From Ptiloglossa arizonensis (taxonomy: Eukaryota; Arthropoda; Insecta; Hymenoptera; Colletidae): a DNA stretch of 64,000 bases. Below the pieces are notes generated by a model. That model searched no databases. It saw nothing but the letters and a program-made list of their open reading frames with translations, and was not told the origin of the DNA. The translations under genes and the position numbers were made by a program. This document shows, piece by piece, positions 63,211 through 64,000 of the stretch. The stretch's first letter is position 1. Every line of letters begins with the position of its first letter. Where the stretch lies: contig NC_135051.1 in the NCBI RefSeq assembly GCF_051014685.1, forward strand, positions 13,225,557 through 13,289,556, given 5' to 3'.

Positions 63211-64000
63211 GCGTCTCTTCATCTCTCGATATCTATCCAAACGAAACATGATTTTCTAACTATTGCGACGCGTTTCAATAGTCCAAAATATTTCACCGAT
63301 CGTGTTCTTACTACCCTTGGAGTCACCTCTTCGCGCGTCGGTCGAACACCGGTAAACACAAAACATCGTTCAGTTTCAAACTGAACACCACTATATCCGT
63401 TGAGCCACAACATTTCGGTTCTGCACAGTTCACGCCTACTCGCGGACAGCGAGACGCGCGCCGTTCGAAGTGTATTTTGCGCGCTCGAAAATAGTTTACG
63501 GGACCCGTAATGTCGCTGTTTGCCGTACTTTGTGATGGTCCACGCACGTTGCGTTTCTCGCACATGTGGTGTGTATAAGCTACGGTACAACGAGATCAGA
63601 TACGATCCGATCGGCGACCCGCTATTTCTGCCCGGTACAGTCCTTGATAAAACGTTGCCAGCATCCGCGAAAATTGGTGGTGGCCACTTTGACACAACCA
63701 CGACGACAAAAGCAATATGTACTTTGTCGCCGAGCGGTCATCCATTCCAAACGCTGATCCCGTTGTCGCTGGTATTCACTCGAACTGACTTCTTGATTAT
63801 GCAATTCGATCGTTTCCAATCTATTCCCACAACGTAGTAAATCGTTCGAGGCTCTTATCCGCGTTGCGGTGGCGACTCCAATGGAAACAAAGGTGGGCGA
63901 GTATTTTAATGTGTTCATATTTGACACTAATTTGCATTTTAGGGAGCGCGCGTGTGTCGAGTGAAAGCTTAAAAAAAAAACAACAACAAAGAATACGGGG
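63211..64000. promoter_or_regulatory. GC-richer, CpG-containing segment at the right edge
   Basis: Composition changes to GC- and CpG-rich from about 63290. Overlapping open frames on both strands (63219-63701 minus, 63520-63837 plus, 63622-63927 minus) are mutually incompatible and domain-free. It is most likely a promoter or 5' exon of a neighbouring gene. Confidence 0.3.

Overview
The window looks like a piece of an insect nuclear genome. It is AT-rich, its genes are split by introns with GT..AG junctions, intergenic DNA is long, and decayed mariner, Tc1, hAT and non-LTR elements are common. The three recognisable genes all encode animal-type proteins, and the mix fits Hymenoptera best. 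That placement is inference from gene style and repeat type, not from a marker gene. No tRNA, rRNA, snRNA, CRISPR array or bacterial gene was recognised.

Left part (1-25.7 kb): three genes sit on the minus strand. An ELO-family very-long-chain fatty acid elongase runs from an ATG at 9977 leftward through five coding exons to 3348. Its last exon(s) must lie left of base 1. A complete six-exon PLP-dependent decarboxylase of the cysteine sulfinate decarboxylase type (489 aa) occupies 17141-23573, with a clear TATA box and initiator upstream. A one-coding-exon UXT (prefoldin-like) gene lies at 23998-24432, with a probable 5' UTR exon and a poly(A) signal. A fourth, speculative minus-strand transcript with a 55-codon ORF may start near 25.69 kb. 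The genes share a strand but no pathway: lipid elongation, taurine/beta-alanine metabolism, and chaperone/transcription cofactor.

Right part (25.7-64 kb): no conserved protein gene could be recognised. It holds several promoter-like or CpG-richer islands (about 30.2, 47.7, 52.6, 57.2-58.9 and 63.2-64 kb) that may be first exons or regulatory DNA of genes whose bodies lie elsewhere. It also holds a possible two-exon transcript at 53-54.5 kb with an unrecognised 3' ORF.

Mobile DNA dominates the rest. Elements with readable boundaries are a Tc1-like element (35621-37075, TA flanks), a hAT-like non-autonomous element with an 8-bp target duplication (44628-45088), and a TTA-flanked Harbinger-like element enclosing a five-copy 197-bp tandem array (42677-44548). 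There are also several TA-flanked mariner-type miniature elements, a 226-bp TA-flanked miniature element, and a long foldback inside an elongase intron. Decayed coding fragments of mariner, Tc1, a non-LTR retrotransposon and a SWIM-like transposon protein are visible. Nothing here proves a new biological system. The most unusual points are a 35-bp perfect repeat abutting a mariner miniature element, the nested element cluster at 42.7-45.7 kb, and a family of double-hairpin miniature elements.
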